This document shows positions 1 to 8,768 of a DNA stretch of 64,000 nucleotides, one piece after another. The stretch spans positions 1 through 64,000 of the forward strand of contig CAJFUF010000007.1 of the NCBI GenBank assembly GCA_904420175.1, read 5' to 3'. Position 1 is the first letter of the stretch. The number at the start of each line of letters is the position of its first letter. Both the position numbers and the translations under genes were made by a program. Origin of the DNA: Candidatus Schneewindia gallinarum (GTDB lineage Bacteria > Bacillota > Clostridia > Oscillospirales > Ruminococcaceae). The notes beneath the pieces were generated by a model. It did no database searches, was not told the origin of the DNA, and was given only the letters and a program-made list of their open reading frames with translations.

Positions 1-4
1 AATT

Positions 5-80
5 TGGTGCCTCCGGACGGAATCGAACCATCGACACGGGGATTTTCAGTCCCCTGCTCTACCAACTGAGCTACAGAGGC
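5..80 (-). tRNA. tRNA-Phe (anticodon GAA)
   Basis: The minus strand folds into a complete cloverleaf. The 7-bp acceptor pairs GCCTCTG with CGGAGGC, the anticodon stem GGGGA/TCCCC holds loop CTGAAAA with anticodon GAA, the T loop is TTCGATT, and an encoded CCA ends at position 5. It is the last of three tRNAs transcribed leftward from the promoter near 289-317, five bases after tRNA-Asp. Confidence 0.97.
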
Positions 81-85
81 AAAAA

Positions 86-162
86 TGGCGACCTGGATGG
101 GGCTCGAACCCACGACCTCTAGCGTGACAGGCTAGCGTTCTAACCAGCTGAACTACCAGGCC
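86..162 (-). tRNA. tRNA-Asp (anticodon GTC)
   Basis: The minus strand forms a cloverleaf with acceptor GGCCTGG/CCAGGTC (one G-T pair), anticodon stem CTAGC/GCTAG, loop CTGTCAC and anticodon GTC. The discriminator base is G and CCA is encoded at 86-88. It lies between tRNA-Val and tRNA-Phe in one short cluster. Confidence 0.97.
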
Positions 163-169
163 ATCCTAT

Positions 170-245
170 TGGTGGGAACAACAGGGCTCGAACCTGTGAC
201 CCTCTGCTTGTAAGGCAGATGCTCTCCCAGCTGAGCTATGCTCCC
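170..245 (-). tRNA. tRNA-Val (anticodon TAC)
   Basis: The minus strand forms a cloverleaf with acceptor GGGAGCA/TGTTCCC, anticodon stem TCTGC/GCAGA, loop CTTACAA and anticodon TAC. CCA is encoded at 170-172. It is the first tRNA of the cluster, about 40 bases downstream of a strong promoter. Confidence 0.97.
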
Positions 246-288
246 CGACCGGGTCACCGTGACTTCGTACCTCACAGCGACGAGATTT

Positions 289-317
289 ATTTTACTACAT
301 AATCCCTCTATTGTCAA
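289..317 (-). promoter_or_regulatory. Housekeeping-type promoter of the tRNA cluster
   Basis: On the minus strand a perfect -35 TTGACA (312-317) is followed after exactly 17 bases by TAAAAT (289-294). It points at tRNA-Val, Asp and Phe. The 103 bases between the tRNA cluster and hslO hold this promoter and no clear terminator for hslO. Confidence 0.9.
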
Positions 318-348
318 CCTGTTTTTTAAAGATTTTCGAAAAAAATCC

Positions 349-1233
349 CTATTCCGGTTTTGCCTGCGGTTTTCTCAGCTTTTCAATTTCCTGTTTTGAA
401 AAATGGTAAGCTTTTCCACAAAAATTGCACAAAATCTCCGTCTGCTCATCCTCCACAATTTCTGCCATGTCCGCGTCGCCGAGGCTGCACAGGGCGCGCT
501 GTACCCGTTCCCTGCTGCAATCGCACCGGTAGGCAGCATCAAACTCGTCCAGAACCTCAACCGTAAAGCCGTCCAGGGCGCGTTTCGCAATGTCCAATGC
601 GGACAGCCCCTGCTCCAGCAGGGTGGTAACAGGCGGAAGATTTTTCATGTTTGCTTCAATTCTGTCAATGATACCACTGTCCGCACCCGGCAGCAGCTGA
701 AGCAAAAATCCACCTGCGGTTTTCACGCTCAGGTCCGGGGCCACCAGTACCCCTAAAGCACAGACAGTTGGGATCTGCTCGCTGTAGGCATAGTAGGCGG
801 CAATATCCTCCGCAATTTCACCGGACTGAAGCGGGATTTGGCCGATATAGGGCTCCTTTAAGCCGATGTCCTTAATTACATACAACAGGCCGTCTGTACC
901 GACAGCCCCCTTAACATCCAGCTTACCACGGCTGTTCAGCGGCAGCTCTACCACCGGATTTCCAACATAACCCTTTACATTGCCGTCGCTGCTGCCCACT
1001 GCCACCAGTACCCCTACCGGGCCGTCCGCTTTGATGCGCAGGGTGATGGAATCACGCTCCCCTTTCATTGCTGCCCCCATCATGGAGGCGGCTGTCAGCA
1101 GCCGTCCCAGTGCCGCAGTGACCACCGCAGACGTTTTGTGAATGCGCTCCATCTCCGACACAATGGCGGTGGAGTCAATCGTAGTGACGGCAACCGCACC
1201 GTCCTGTGTAATTGCGCGCAGTAAATTTCCCAT
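349..1233 (-). CDS. hslO: Hsp33 redox-regulated holding chaperone
   Basis: This 294-residue protein has the usual length of Hsp33, a cytosolic chaperone switched on by oxidative unfolding. The C-terminus carries the zinc-binding redox switch, with Cys at 237 and 239 (CDC) and at 269 and 272 (CNFC), preceded by the conserved N-terminal domain. In the family, oxidation of these cysteines releases zinc and exposes the client-binding surface. The ATG follows a GGAGG SD sequence. It ends a three-gene run, yerC-methyltransferase-hslO, 13 bases after the methyltransferase. No strong terminator was seen beyond it. Confidence 0.96.
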   Translation of the reverse strand: MGNLLRAITQDGAVAVTTIDSTAIVSEMERIHKTSAVVTAALGRLLTAASMMGAAMKGERDSITLRIKADGPVGVLVAVGSSDGNVKGYVGNPVVELPLNSRGKLDVKGAVGTDGLLYVIKDIGLKEPYIGQIPLQSGEIAEDIAAYYAYSEQIPTVCALGVLVAPDLSVKTAGGFLLQLLPGADSGIIDRIEANMKNLPPVTTLLEQGLSALDIAKRALDGFTVEVLDEFDAAYRCDCSRERVQRALCSLGDADMAEIVEDEQTEILCNFCGKAYHFSKQEIEKLRKPQAKPE

Positions 1234-1246
1234 AAGTCCTCCGAAA

Positions 1247-1993
1247 TTACAGTTTCCTTGCTACATAGCAGCAGCGCTGCGTTCTTTCCCCGCAGGGGGC
1301 GTCTGTGTAATCATCTGTTGTTTCCAGCACCGTAAATCCCGCCTCTGACAGGGTTTGGCGTATCAACGCGTCGCTATAGCAGTATTCGCTAAACTCCTCC
1401 GTATCGCGGGCATAGAGGCCGTCCTGCACCGGGCGGAACAGATCCAGAGAGATATCCACCCTTCCGGTATCCTCATCCAGTGCATTGCGCCACAGGCAAA
1501 GCACATCCTCCGTTTCGTAGACAAAGGGGTTGTCCCCCAAAACCTGCCTGTGCTTATAGGCGGTGTTGACATCAAAAATGAACAGGCCGCCGCTTTCGCA
1601 GAAAAGGCCGACACGCTGAAAAAAAGCCCGGACGGACGCCTCGTCCGGCAGATGGTTGACCGTGTCCAGCGTACACACGAACAGCCGGGCCGTTCCGTAC
1701 AAATCCAGCTGTGTCAGGTCCTGACACAGCAGAAGCAGTCCTTGCCGCCCAGCTGCCTTGTCCCGCAATATATTCAGCATCAAAGGGGAAGCATCCACCG
1801 CAATGACATCATAGCCCTTGTCGCAAAGCAGCAGCGACAGGCTGCCTGTCCCACAGCCAAGATCCACTGTGATGACGTCCTGTGCGAGGCCCTCCCTACA
1901 GGCCCTTTTGGCAATATATTCCGCCATGCGTGCATACTGCACGTCGTCTGTCAGGCCGTCGTAAGCCTGCGCAAAGATGCCATAGCCGCTCAT
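1247..1993 (-). CDS. Class I SAM-dependent methyltransferase
   Basis: This 248-residue protein has a Rossmann-type methyltransferase fold. The SAM-binding motif I, DLGCGTG, lies at about residues 44-50, followed by an acidic motif II (VIAVDAS) and a motif IV-like LFVCTLDTVNHL. The early aromatic stretch (YGIFAQAYD) is typical of small-molecule or unknown-substrate methyltransferases of the UbiE-like group. The start ATG overlaps the yerC stop by four bases (ATGA), so the two are translationally coupled. The substrate cannot be read from sequence; the neighbours, a TrpR-like regulator and Hsp33, do not reveal it. Confidence 0.85.
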   Translation of the reverse strand: MSGYGIFAQAYDGLTDDVQYARMAEYIAKRACREGLAQDVITVDLGCGTGSLSLLLCDKGYDVIAVDASPLMLNILRDKAAGRQGLLLLCQDLTQLDLYGTARLFVCTLDTVNHLPDEASVRAFFQRVGLFCESGGLFIFDVNTAYKHRQVLGDNPFVYETEDVLCLWRNALDEDTGRVDISLDLFRPVQDGLYARDTEEFSEYCYSDALIRQTLSEAGFTVLETTDDYTDAPCGERTQRCCYVARKL

Positions 1994-2283
1994 TTTTTGC
2001 CGGCCAGCCTGTCAAAAGCAATGTCGTACCCCTGGCAGCCGTAATGAAGAGAGCGGTTTACCCTGCTGATGGTGGCAGTGCTGGCGCCTGTGGCCTTGAC
2101 AATGTCGCTGTAAACCATGTTATCCTTCAGCATCCTGGCCACGACAATCCGCTGCGCCATCGCCTTCAGCTCCGGCACTGTGCAGAGGTCGTCAAAAAAG
2201 TCATAGCACTCCTCGATGGATTTCAGCTGCATAATGGCGCTGAACAAATAGTCGATGTTTTCGTCTTTCAGCTTACTGTTCAT
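1990..2283 (-). CDS. yerC: YerC/YecD-family TrpR-related DNA-binding protein
   Basis: This 97-residue protein resembles the Firmicutes YerC/YecD family, which is related to the tryptophan repressor. It is almost entirely helical and carries a TrpR-type helix-turn-helix in its second half, with the run YSDIVKATGASTATISRVNR as recognition region. Unlike TrpR itself, the ligand of this family is not established. It heads the yerC-methyltransferase-hslO run, with SD GGGAGG nine bases before its ATG and a probable promoter just upstream. Autoregulation is possible but not shown. Confidence 0.88.
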   Translation of the reverse strand: MNSKLKDENIDYLFSAIMQLKSIEECYDFFDDLCTVPELKAMAQRIVVARMLKDNMVYSDIVKATGASTATISRVNRSLHYGCQGYDIAFDRLAGKK

Positions 2284-2316
2284 ATGACAGGCCCTCCCAG
2301 AAATGTGCTTTCTTGT

Positions 2317-2345
2317 ATTTTAGCATAATAAAGCATAAAAGTAAA
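2317..2345 (-). promoter_or_regulatory. Probable promoter of yerC operon
   Basis: On the minus strand TTTACT (2340-2345) and TAAAAT (2317-2322) are 17 bases apart. A TGC just before the -10 makes it an extended -10. The -35 lies inside the stem of the lysA terminator, so the two signals are packed together. Confidence 0.5.
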
Positions 2346-2373
2346 TGGCGGATTTGAAATCCGCCATTTACTT
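2337..2373 (-). terminator. Intrinsic terminator after lysA
   Basis: A near-perfect inverted repeat, AAAGTAAATGGCGGATTT paired with its complement around a very short loop, follows the lysA stop. On the minus strand it is followed by TTTTATG, a modest U-tract; the plus-strand side has a stronger T-run. Confidence 0.8.
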
Positions 2374-2384
2374 TTTTCTTTCTT

Positions 2385-3686
2385 TTATTCGCAGTCACAC
2401 CGGACCAAATCCTCATACGTCTCGCGCCGGACGGCAAGGCGGTCCTTTCCGTCTTTCACAAACACCACGGCAGGCCTGGGGATCCGGTTGTAGTTGGACG
2501 CCATGGAGTAATTGTAAGCACCGGTGGCAAGTACCGCCAGCACGTCACCCACCTCCACATGCTGAATGGGGGCGTTCTCTTGAATTAAATCGCCGCTTTC
2601 ACAGCACTTTCCGGCCACTGTGACAACCTCGGTCTTTTGCTGGGTTGCCTTGTTGGCAATCATCACATCGTAATCGGACTGGTAGAGGATGTAACGGGGG
2701 TTGTCACCCATACCGCCGTCAATGGATACATAGGTCCGCACGCCGGGGATCTCCTTTATGGCGCCCACCTTGTACAGCGTAATGCCCGCGGGTCCCACGA
2801 TGGAACGGCCCGGTTCGATGAGGATAAACGGCTCTGGCAAATCCTGCTGCGCCGCCGTCTTTTTCACCACGGTCGACACCCGCTTCATGTATGTATCGTA
2901 GTCGTCCGGGTCATGCTCCGGCAGATATTTAATGCCAAAGCCGCCGCCCAGATTCAGTTCCCTTAAAACAGCGCCGTGCTTCTTCTTGACGTCACCCATA
3001 AACTGAAGCATGACCTGCGCAGCATGCTCAAACGGCTCAATGTCAAAAATCTGGGAGCCAATATGGCAGTGCAGGCCCACAAGCGTCAGTTCCGGCAGTT
3101 TCAGCGCCTCATCCACCGCTGCCATCGCCTCGCCCGTTTCAAGGGCGAAGCCAAATTTCGAGTCGATTTGGCCTGTACGGATGAAGCTGTGGGTATGCGC
3201 ATCCACACCCGGCTTAATGCGGAACATAATCCGCACCTTCTTCCCCGCCGCGCGGGCAATGCCGTCCAAAAGATGCAGTTCGGAAATGTTGTCCACCACA
3301 ATGCGGCCCACACCTGTTTCCACCGCCATAGTCAGTTCGTCCGGGGTTTTGTTATTGCCGTGGAACACAATGTTTTCCGGCTGAAATCCAGCCTGTAAGG
3401 CGGTATAAAGTTCCCCGCCGCTGACCACGTCCACGCCGATTCCTTCGTCCTTACAAATGGCATACATGGCCTTGCAGGCAAAAGCCTTGCTGGCATAAGC
3501 AACCAGGCCGTGCCCGCCGTAGTACCGCTCGATAGATTTCTTAAAGCTTCGGATATTTTCCCGGATGAGGTTTTCATCCATCACATACAGCGGGGTGCCG
3601 TATTTTTCCGCCAGCTGCACTGTGCTGAGGCCGCCGATGGTAAGGTGGCCCTCCTTATTGACATTTAAGCAATCCGAAATAAACAT
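2385..3686 (-). CDS. lysA: Diaminopimelate decarboxylase
   Basis: LysA decarboxylates meso-diaminopimelate to L-lysine, the last step of lysine synthesis, with PLP. The 433-residue length is usual. The PLP lysine is in AYASKAF (about K67), and the glycine-rich phosphate loop GGGFGIKY, the EPGRS motif and the CCESGD motif with the partner-subunit catalytic cysteine are all present. It is the last gene of the tig-clpP-clpX-lon-engB-lysA series, 12 bases after engB, and is followed by a terminator. No lysine riboswitch was seen ahead of it, as expected for an internal gene. Confidence 0.97.
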   Translation of the reverse strand: MFISDCLNVNKEGHLTIGGLSTVQLAEKYGTPLYVMDENLIRENIRSFKKSIERYYGGHGLVAYASKAFACKAMYAICKDEGIGVDVVSGGELYTALQAGFQPENIVFHGNNKTPDELTMAVETGVGRIVVDNISELHLLDGIARAAGKKVRIMFRIKPGVDAHTHSFIRTGQIDSKFGFALETGEAMAAVDEALKLPELTLVGLHCHIGSQIFDIEPFEHAAQVMLQFMGDVKKKHGAVLRELNLGGGFGIKYLPEHDPDDYDTYMKRVSTVVKKTAAQQDLPEPFILIEPGRSIVGPAGITLYKVGAIKEIPGVRTYVSIDGGMGDNPRYILYQSDYDVMIANKATQQKTEVVTVAGKCCESGDLIQENAPIQHVEVGDVLAVLATGAYNYSMASNYNRIPRPAVVFVKDGKDRLAVRRETYEDLVRCDCE

Positions 3687-3698
3687 TTCCTTTCCCCC

Positions 3699-4292
3699 TT
3701 ATTCAGTTTCCGAGGCAACGTCTGTAATCACGGCGCGCAGTTGCTCAATCCCGGTACCATTTTCTGAAGATGTAATCAGTTTTGTAATTTTGTCGAAGCA
3801 CGGGATGAGTGAGGCAAAGCTTTGCACCTGTTTTTCAGCCGCCGTTTTCGACAGCTTATCCGCCTTTGTAAAAGCAATGAGAAACGGGATTTGCGATTCA
3901 ATCAGATAATCCACCATTGACACATCCAGCCTGCTCGGTTCATGGCGGATGTCCATTAACAGAACCGTCAGAACAAGCTCCCGATCGGCGGAGAGATAGC
4001 TTCCGATAAGAGACGGCCACTGGGAACGTGTCGCCTTGCCGACTTTGGCATAGCCATACCCTGGCAAGTCAACAAGCTTTACAGTATTGTCGACACCATA
4101 AAAATTGATGGTTGCAGTTTTTCCCGGTGTTGCGCTGGTCCGTGCCAGCTTCTTCCGGTTTAACACCCGATTGATGAGGGAGGACTTGCCCACATTGCTG
4201 CGGCCCACAAAGGCAACCTCCGGCCCTGCGGGTTGCGGAAGCTGGCTCAGTTTTGCTGCAGACAGCTCAAACGCTGCATTGTTCCAATTCAC
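3699..4292 (-). CDS. engB: Ribosome-biogenesis GTPase YsxC/EngB
   Basis: This small TrmE-Era-type GTPase takes part in assembly of the large ribosomal subunit. The G motifs are G1 GRSNVGKS (about 30-37), G2 threonine in TPGKTATINF, G3 DLPGYG, G4 TKAD and G5 SSENGTG. An ATG at 4298 lies only one base after the SD GGGAGG. The in-frame GTG at 4292 is seven bases away and gives the family's usual N-terminus (MNWNNAAFE), so I place the start at 4292 for 197 residues. It sits 12 bases behind lon. Confidence 0.95.
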   Translation of the reverse strand: MNWNNAAFELSAAKLSQLPQPAGPEVAFVGRSNVGKSSLINRVLNRKKLARTSATPGKTATINFYGVDNTVKLVDLPGYGYAKVGKATRSQWPSLIGSYLSADRELVLTVLLMDIRHEPSRLDVSMVDYLIESQIPFLIAFTKADKLSKTAAEKQVQSFASLIPCFDKITKLITSSENGTGIEQLRAVITDVASETE

Positions 4293-4310
4293 GGACATGC
4301 CTCCCTTCTC

Positions 4311-6734
4311 TCAACAGGTGGTGTAGTGCAGGTTATTCAGTTCCTCCGCGGTGGCGGGAATAATGGTTTTGCTGTGCGTCTCTTCCCCGTCCTTTTTCTC
4401 GTTAACGGCCACCTTCAGCACCTCGGTTGCATAGCGCACCGGTACAAAACGCAGCGCCTCCTTCACGGCGGAATCAATCTCGCTTAAGTCAGGGATGTTG
4501 TCCTGCGGGATAATCACGGTTTTAATGCCAGCGCGGTGGGCCGCCATGGTCTTTTCCCTGAGGCCGCCAATCGCCAGCACGCGCCCGCGCAGGGTAATTT
4601 CCCCTGTCATGGCCACGTCCCGCTTGATGGTACGGCCCGTTAAGGATGAGAAAATTGCGGTTGCCAGTGCGGTTCCCGCAGAGGGGCCGTCCTTCGGGAC
4701 AGCACCCTCCGGCGCGTGGATGTGGATGTCGGTATTTTTGTAGAAATCCGGATCAATGCCGTTATCCTGTGCGATGCTGCGCACAAAGCTGAGGGCCGCC
4801 TGCGCCGATTCCTTCATCACGTCGCCCAGGTTACCGGTCAGTAGAATTTTCCCGGTGCCCGGCATGGTGGACACCTCAACCGGAAGCAGTTCCCCACCGA
4901 CAGAGGTCCATGCGAGGCCGTTGACAGTTCCCACTTCGTCCCGGTCAAGCAGTGCATCCGGAATAATCTTTTTATTTCCGAGGAAATCGGTAATGTTTTT
5001 ATCCGTAACCCGGAACACCGGGTTCTCCTGGCCGCTTTCCACCAGCAGCAGCGCAGTTTTGCGCACAATGGCGCCAATCTCCCGCTCAAGATTGCGGACG
5101 CCGGACTCCCTTGTGTAAAGGTCAATGATACTCAGCAGTGCCGAGTCGGTAATTTTCAGCTGCTTTTTGCTGATTCCATGCTTTTTCAGCTGCTTCGGGA
5201 CCAGATACTGCTTTGCAATATGTAATTTCTCGTCCCTTGTATAGCTGGGCAGCTCAATAACCTCCATCCGGTCTAACAGCGGCGCCGGGATGGTATCGGT
5301 CCGGTTGGCGGTTGTGATAAACAGTACTTTGCTTAAATCAAAGGGGATCTCCAGATAGTGGTCACGGAATTCAAAATTCTGTTCCGCGTCCAGCACCTCC
5401 AGCATTGCGGCGGAGGGATCGCCCTTGAAGTCGCTGCTCATTTTATCGATTTCATCAAGCAGCAGCAGCGGGTTGCTGGTGCCTGCCCGGACAATTGTTT
5501 CCATAATGCGGCCGGGCATAGATCCCACATAGGTCTTGCGATGGCCACGGATGTCCGATTCGTCCCGGATTCCGCCCAGCGCCATGCGGGCGTAGCTGCG
5601 GTTCAGCGCCGCAGCAATGGAACGCGCCACGGAGGTCTTGCCCACACCGGGAGGCCCCACAAGGCAGATAATCTGCGGCGGGGATTCCGGATTGATTTTC
5701 CGGACAGCAATCATCTCAAGCACCCGGTCCTTGACCTTTTGCATGCCATAATGGTCGCGGTTAAGAATTTTCCTTGCCCTTTCAATATCAGTAGATTCCT
5801 TGGTGTAAACGCCGAAGGGAAGCTCCAGGCAGCGATCGAGGTAACCGCGCAGTACGGCTGCCTCCTGCGAGTTGTACGGCATTTTGGCAAGCCGTTCCAC
5901 TTCCTTGTCCAGCTTGTTTTTTACCTCGTCGCAGGCCTTCAGCTTCTCAATCTTTTCGTGGTATTCGTCAATTTCCTCCATCTCATTCTGGTCTTCGCCC
6001 AGTTCAGAGGAGATGACTTTCATCTGCTCGCGCAGGAAATATTCCCGCTGGTTTTTGTCCATCTGCTCCTTCACCTGGGTCAGGATGGACTGCTCCATGG
6101 ACAGCAGGTTGTTTTCATCGTCCAGAATGCCCACCATCAGTTCCAGCCGCTTCAGCGGGCTGGAGCATTCCAGAATTTTCTGTTTTATCTCTGTGCTGAC
6201 CATGATGTTGCCGATGATATCCTCCACCAGCTCCACCGGATCGTCACAGGTGGAAATGCCAAGGACGACTTCCTTGGGCATTTTGGGCATCATGGCTGCA
6301 TACTCGTCAAACAGTTCCTTCACTGTACGCATCAGTGCAAGGCACTTGTCGCTTTTCCTTGCAACCCGCAGCGGGAATGCGGCCACCTGGCAGACAAGGA
6401 ACGGATCCGTGCTGATAACGCTGGACAGCTTTGCACGGTAGCCGCCCTCAATTACCACTTTTACCGTCTTGTCCGGCATTTTGATAATCTGTTTGATGGT
6501 GGCGACAATACCCACTTTATAAATATCCTTTTCGGACGGGTCCTCCACCATCATATCCTTCTGGGAAACCAGAAAAATTCGCTGGTCCAATTCCATTGCG
6601 GCCTTTACCGCCTCAATCGACTTGGTCCTTCCGACGTCAAAATGAAGAGTTGTCCCCGGAAAAATCACAAATCCTCTAACGGCAATGGTTGGTATCGCCA
6701 TATAATTTTTTTCTTTATTGCTGTTTTGGTTCAT
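4311..6734 (-). CDS. lon: ATP-dependent protease Lon (LonA)
   Basis: This soluble AAA+ serine protease degrades misfolded and regulatory proteins. Its 807 residues contain the N-terminal LON substrate-binding domain (about 10-200), a coiled-coil linker, an AAA+ module with Walker A GPPGVGKT near 360 and Walker B LLLDEIDK, and the C-terminal protease domain with catalytic Ser685 in PKDGPSAGT and the partner lysine further on. There is no transmembrane insertion, so it is LonA rather than LonB. It lies between clpX and engB. A hairpin separates it from clpX, so its expression may be partly independent, but I found no convincing CtsR or CIRCE box. Confidence 0.98.
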   Translation of the reverse strand: MNQNSNKEKNYMAIPTIAVRGFVIFPGTTLHFDVGRTKSIEAVKAAMELDQRIFLVSQKDMMVEDPSEKDIYKVGIVATIKQIIKMPDKTVKVVIEGGYRAKLSSVISTDPFLVCQVAAFPLRVARKSDKCLALMRTVKELFDEYAAMMPKMPKEVVLGISTCDDPVELVEDIIGNIMVSTEIKQKILECSSPLKRLELMVGILDDENNLLSMEQSILTQVKEQMDKNQREYFLREQMKVISSELGEDQNEMEEIDEYHEKIEKLKACDEVKNKLDKEVERLAKMPYNSQEAAVLRGYLDRCLELPFGVYTKESTDIERARKILNRDHYGMQKVKDRVLEMIAVRKINPESPPQIICLVGPPGVGKTSVARSIAAALNRSYARMALGGIRDESDIRGHRKTYVGSMPGRIMETIVRAGTSNPLLLLDEIDKMSSDFKGDPSAAMLEVLDAEQNFEFRDHYLEIPFDLSKVLFITTANRTDTIPAPLLDRMEVIELPSYTRDEKLHIAKQYLVPKQLKKHGISKKQLKITDSALLSIIDLYTRESGVRNLEREIGAIVRKTALLLVESGQENPVFRVTDKNITDFLGNKKIIPDALLDRDEVGTVNGLAWTSVGGELLPVEVSTMPGTGKILLTGNLGDVMKESAQAALSFVRSIAQDNGIDPDFYKNTDIHIHAPEGAVPKDGPSAGTALATAIFSSLTGRTIKRDVAMTGEITLRGRVLAIGGLREKTMAAHRAGIKTVIIPQDNIPDLSEIDSAVKEALRFVPVRYATEVLKVAVNEKKDGEETHSKTIIPATAEELNNLHYTTC

Positions 6735-6772
6735 AGGAACGCCCCCTTCTTTTTCAAAATGAATATAGAAAC

Positions 6773-6803
6773 ATAGGCACCGAAACCCCTATTCGGTGCC
6801 TAT
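6773..6803 (-). terminator. Hairpin between clpX and lon
   Basis: A 12-bp perfect stem (ATAGGCACCGAA with its complement, 7-base loop) begins 3 bases after the clpX stop. The tail GTTTCTAT is only moderately U-rich, so it may be a leaky terminator that allows some transcription into lon. Confidence 0.65.
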
Positions 6804-6806
6804 TTC

Positions 6807-8123
6807 TTATGAAGCAGAACTCTGCTTTTTGCGATAGTCCACCGGACTTTTCGACATTTTCAGTTTCGTGGGTTTACGAAGCTCATCCCGCGTTGCAATT
6901 GGAGGAAGGCCCTTTCTGATGCAGTCGCCGTTAATGGTGACCGAAGCAATGGCGGGTTCACTGGGAAGCTCATACATGATGGGCTCCAGAATTTCTTCCA
7001 TAATGGCACGCAGGCCGCGGGCACCGATTTTCCGCTGCAGGGCTTTCTCTGCAATGGCCAGCAGCGCGTCGTCCGTGATGGTCAGCTTAACGTCATCCAG
7101 CCGGAACAACTCCTCATACTGCTTGACAAGGGCGTCTTTTGGTTCCTTCAAAATGCGAACCAGCGCCTTCTCGTCCAGCGAAGAAAGGGTCGTCATAATC
7201 GGAAGCCGTCCCACAATTTCCGGAATCAGGCCGTATTTTACCAGATCGTTGGGAATTAAATCCTTGAAGATCTTTAATTCGTCCTTTTCCTTCTTGCTTT
7301 TTACCTCTGCGCCGAAGCCAAGGCCCGACGAAGAAGTACGTTTTTCAATAATTTTATCCAGTCCTTCAAACGCCCCGCCGCAGATGAACAGGATGTTGGT
7401 GGTATCCACCTGGATAAACTCCTGCTGGGGATGCTTTCTGCCGCCCTGCGGTGGCACATTGCTGACGGTCCCTTCAAGGATTTTCAGCAGGGCCTGCTGC
7501 ACACCCTCTCCGCTGACATCCCGTGTAATGGAACGGCTTTCCGACTTGCGGGTGATCTTGTCAATCTCATCAATATAGATGATTCCGCACTGTGCACGTT
7601 CCACGTCAAAATCGGCGGCCTGCACCAGCTTAAGCAGGACATTTTCCACATCCTCGCCCACATAGCCGGCCTCTGTCAGGGTGGTGGCATCCGCAATGGC
7701 GAAGGGCACATTCAGAATCTTTGCCAAGGTCCGCGCCAGCAGGGTTTTTCCCACGCCGGAGGGGCCCAGCATCAGAATATTGCTTTTCTGAATGTCCACA
7801 TCACTGTTTTTGCCGTAAAATATTCGTTTGTAATGGTTGTAAACCGCCACCGACAGGGTAATTTTTGCCTCGTCCTGGCCGATAACATAATTGTCCAGGA
7901 TCGCTTTGATTTCCGTCGGCTTGGGGATAACGATTTCCTCCTCCTTGGAGGCGCGCCTTCCGGGACGAAGGACTCTTTCTTCCTCTACCAGGATATTCTT
8001 GCAGAGGTCGACACATTCGTCGCAGATATAGGCGTTGGGCCCTGCAATCAGGCGCTTCACCTCGTCCTGCGACTTCCCGCAGAAGGAACAGAACAATTCC
8101 TTCTGATCATCAAATTTTGCCAT
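6807..8123 (-). CDS. clpX: ClpX, ATPase subunit of the Clp protease
   Basis: ClpX unfolds tagged substrates and feeds them to ClpP. At the N-terminus a zinc-binding domain has two Cys pairs (CSFCGKS and CDECVDLC). This is followed by the AAA+ module with Walker A GPSGVGKT, Walker [10 protein letters not shown] and the C-terminal small domain. An IGF-like ClpP-docking loop is present as LGFGAE in a slightly different form. The start at 8123 is chosen because GGAG lies about eight bases ahead and the protein then begins MAKFDDQ, giving 438 residues; a longer frame would run into clpP. It lies 22 bases after clpP. Confidence 0.98.
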   Translation of the reverse strand: MAKFDDQKELFCSFCGKSQDEVKRLIAGPNAYICDECVDLCKNILVEEERVLRPGRRASKEEEIVIPKPTEIKAILDNYVIGQDEAKITLSVAVYNHYKRIFYGKNSDVDIQKSNILMLGPSGVGKTLLARTLAKILNVPFAIADATTLTEAGYVGEDVENVLLKLVQAADFDVERAQCGIIYIDEIDKITRKSESRSITRDVSGEGVQQALLKILEGTVSNVPPQGGRKHPQQEFIQVDTTNILFICGGAFEGLDKIIEKRTSSSGLGFGAEVKSKKEKDELKIFKDLIPNDLVKYGLIPEIVGRLPIMTTLSSLDEKALVRILKEPKDALVKQYEELFRLDDVKLTITDDALLAIAEKALQRKIGARGLRAIMEEILEPIMYELPSEPAIASVTINGDCIRKGLPPIATRDELRKPTKLKMSKSPVDYRKKQSSAS

Positions 8124-8145
8124 AACCAGTCTCCATTGCTGTTGT

Positions 8146-8727
8146 TTATCGTTTGTCGATGACCTTGTCAATCAGCCCGTACCGACAGGCCTCCTCCGCA
8201 GACATAAAATTGTCCCGCTCGGTATCGCGGATAATGGTTTCCAGCGATTGGCCCGTACGCTCGGCCAGCATTCTATTCAGCTCTTCCTTAATGCGGATAT
8301 AACGCTCGGCCTGGATTTTAATATCCGTGACCTGCCCCTGTGATCCGCCGGAGGGCTGATGAATCATGATTTCACTGTGAGGCAGCGCCAGACGTTTGCC
8401 CTTGGCGCCTGCGGCCAGCAAAAACGCACCCATGGACGCGGCAAGGCCCACGCAAATGGTGGAGACATCACACTTAATATACTGCATGGTGTCGTAGATG
8501 GCCAGTCCGGCTGTGACGGAACCGCCCGGGCTGTTGATGTACAGCTGAATGTCCTTGTCGGGATCCTGTCCCTCCAGATACAGCAGCTGCGCCACCACAA
8601 GGCTTGCCGTGGTGTCGTTCACTTCATCCGACAGCATGATAATTCTGTCGTTCAGCAGACGGGAAAAAATATCAAAGGAGCGCTCGCCCCTGCTTGTCTG
8701 CTCCACTACCATTGGTACTAAGCTCAT
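8146..8727 (-). CDS. clpP: ClpP, proteolytic subunit of the Clp protease
   Basis: ClpP forms the barrel-shaped serine peptidase that partners ClpX. The catalytic triad is complete with Ser98 (AASMGA), His123 (MIHQP) and Asp172 (DTERDN). Two ATGs lie close together. The SD GAGGTG is one base before the first and seven bases before the second, and only the second gives the family's normal N-terminus ([10 protein letters not shown]), so I use 8727 for 193 residues. Order tig-clpP-clpX is the standard bacterial arrangement. Confidence 0.98.
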   Translation of the reverse strand: MSLVPMVVEQTSRGERSFDIFSRLLNDRIIMLSDEVNDTTASLVVAQLLYLEGQDPDKDIQLYINSPGGSVTAGLAIYDTMQYIKCDVSTICVGLAASMGAFLLAAGAKGKRLALPHSEIMIHQPSGGSQGQVTDIKIQAERYIRIKEELNRMLAERTGQSLETIIRDTERDNFMSAEEACRYGLIDKVIDKR

Positions 8728-8768
8728 GTCCATTCACCTCAGTTCTTTCGTTTCAGCCTGCTTATTTC

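Noticed and set aside
5358-6776. Long open frame (472 codons) on the plus strand opposite lon
   Set aside because: It is antisense to a clear lon gene, has no family resemblance and low-complexity His/Leu/Phe-rich content typical of a frame shadow.
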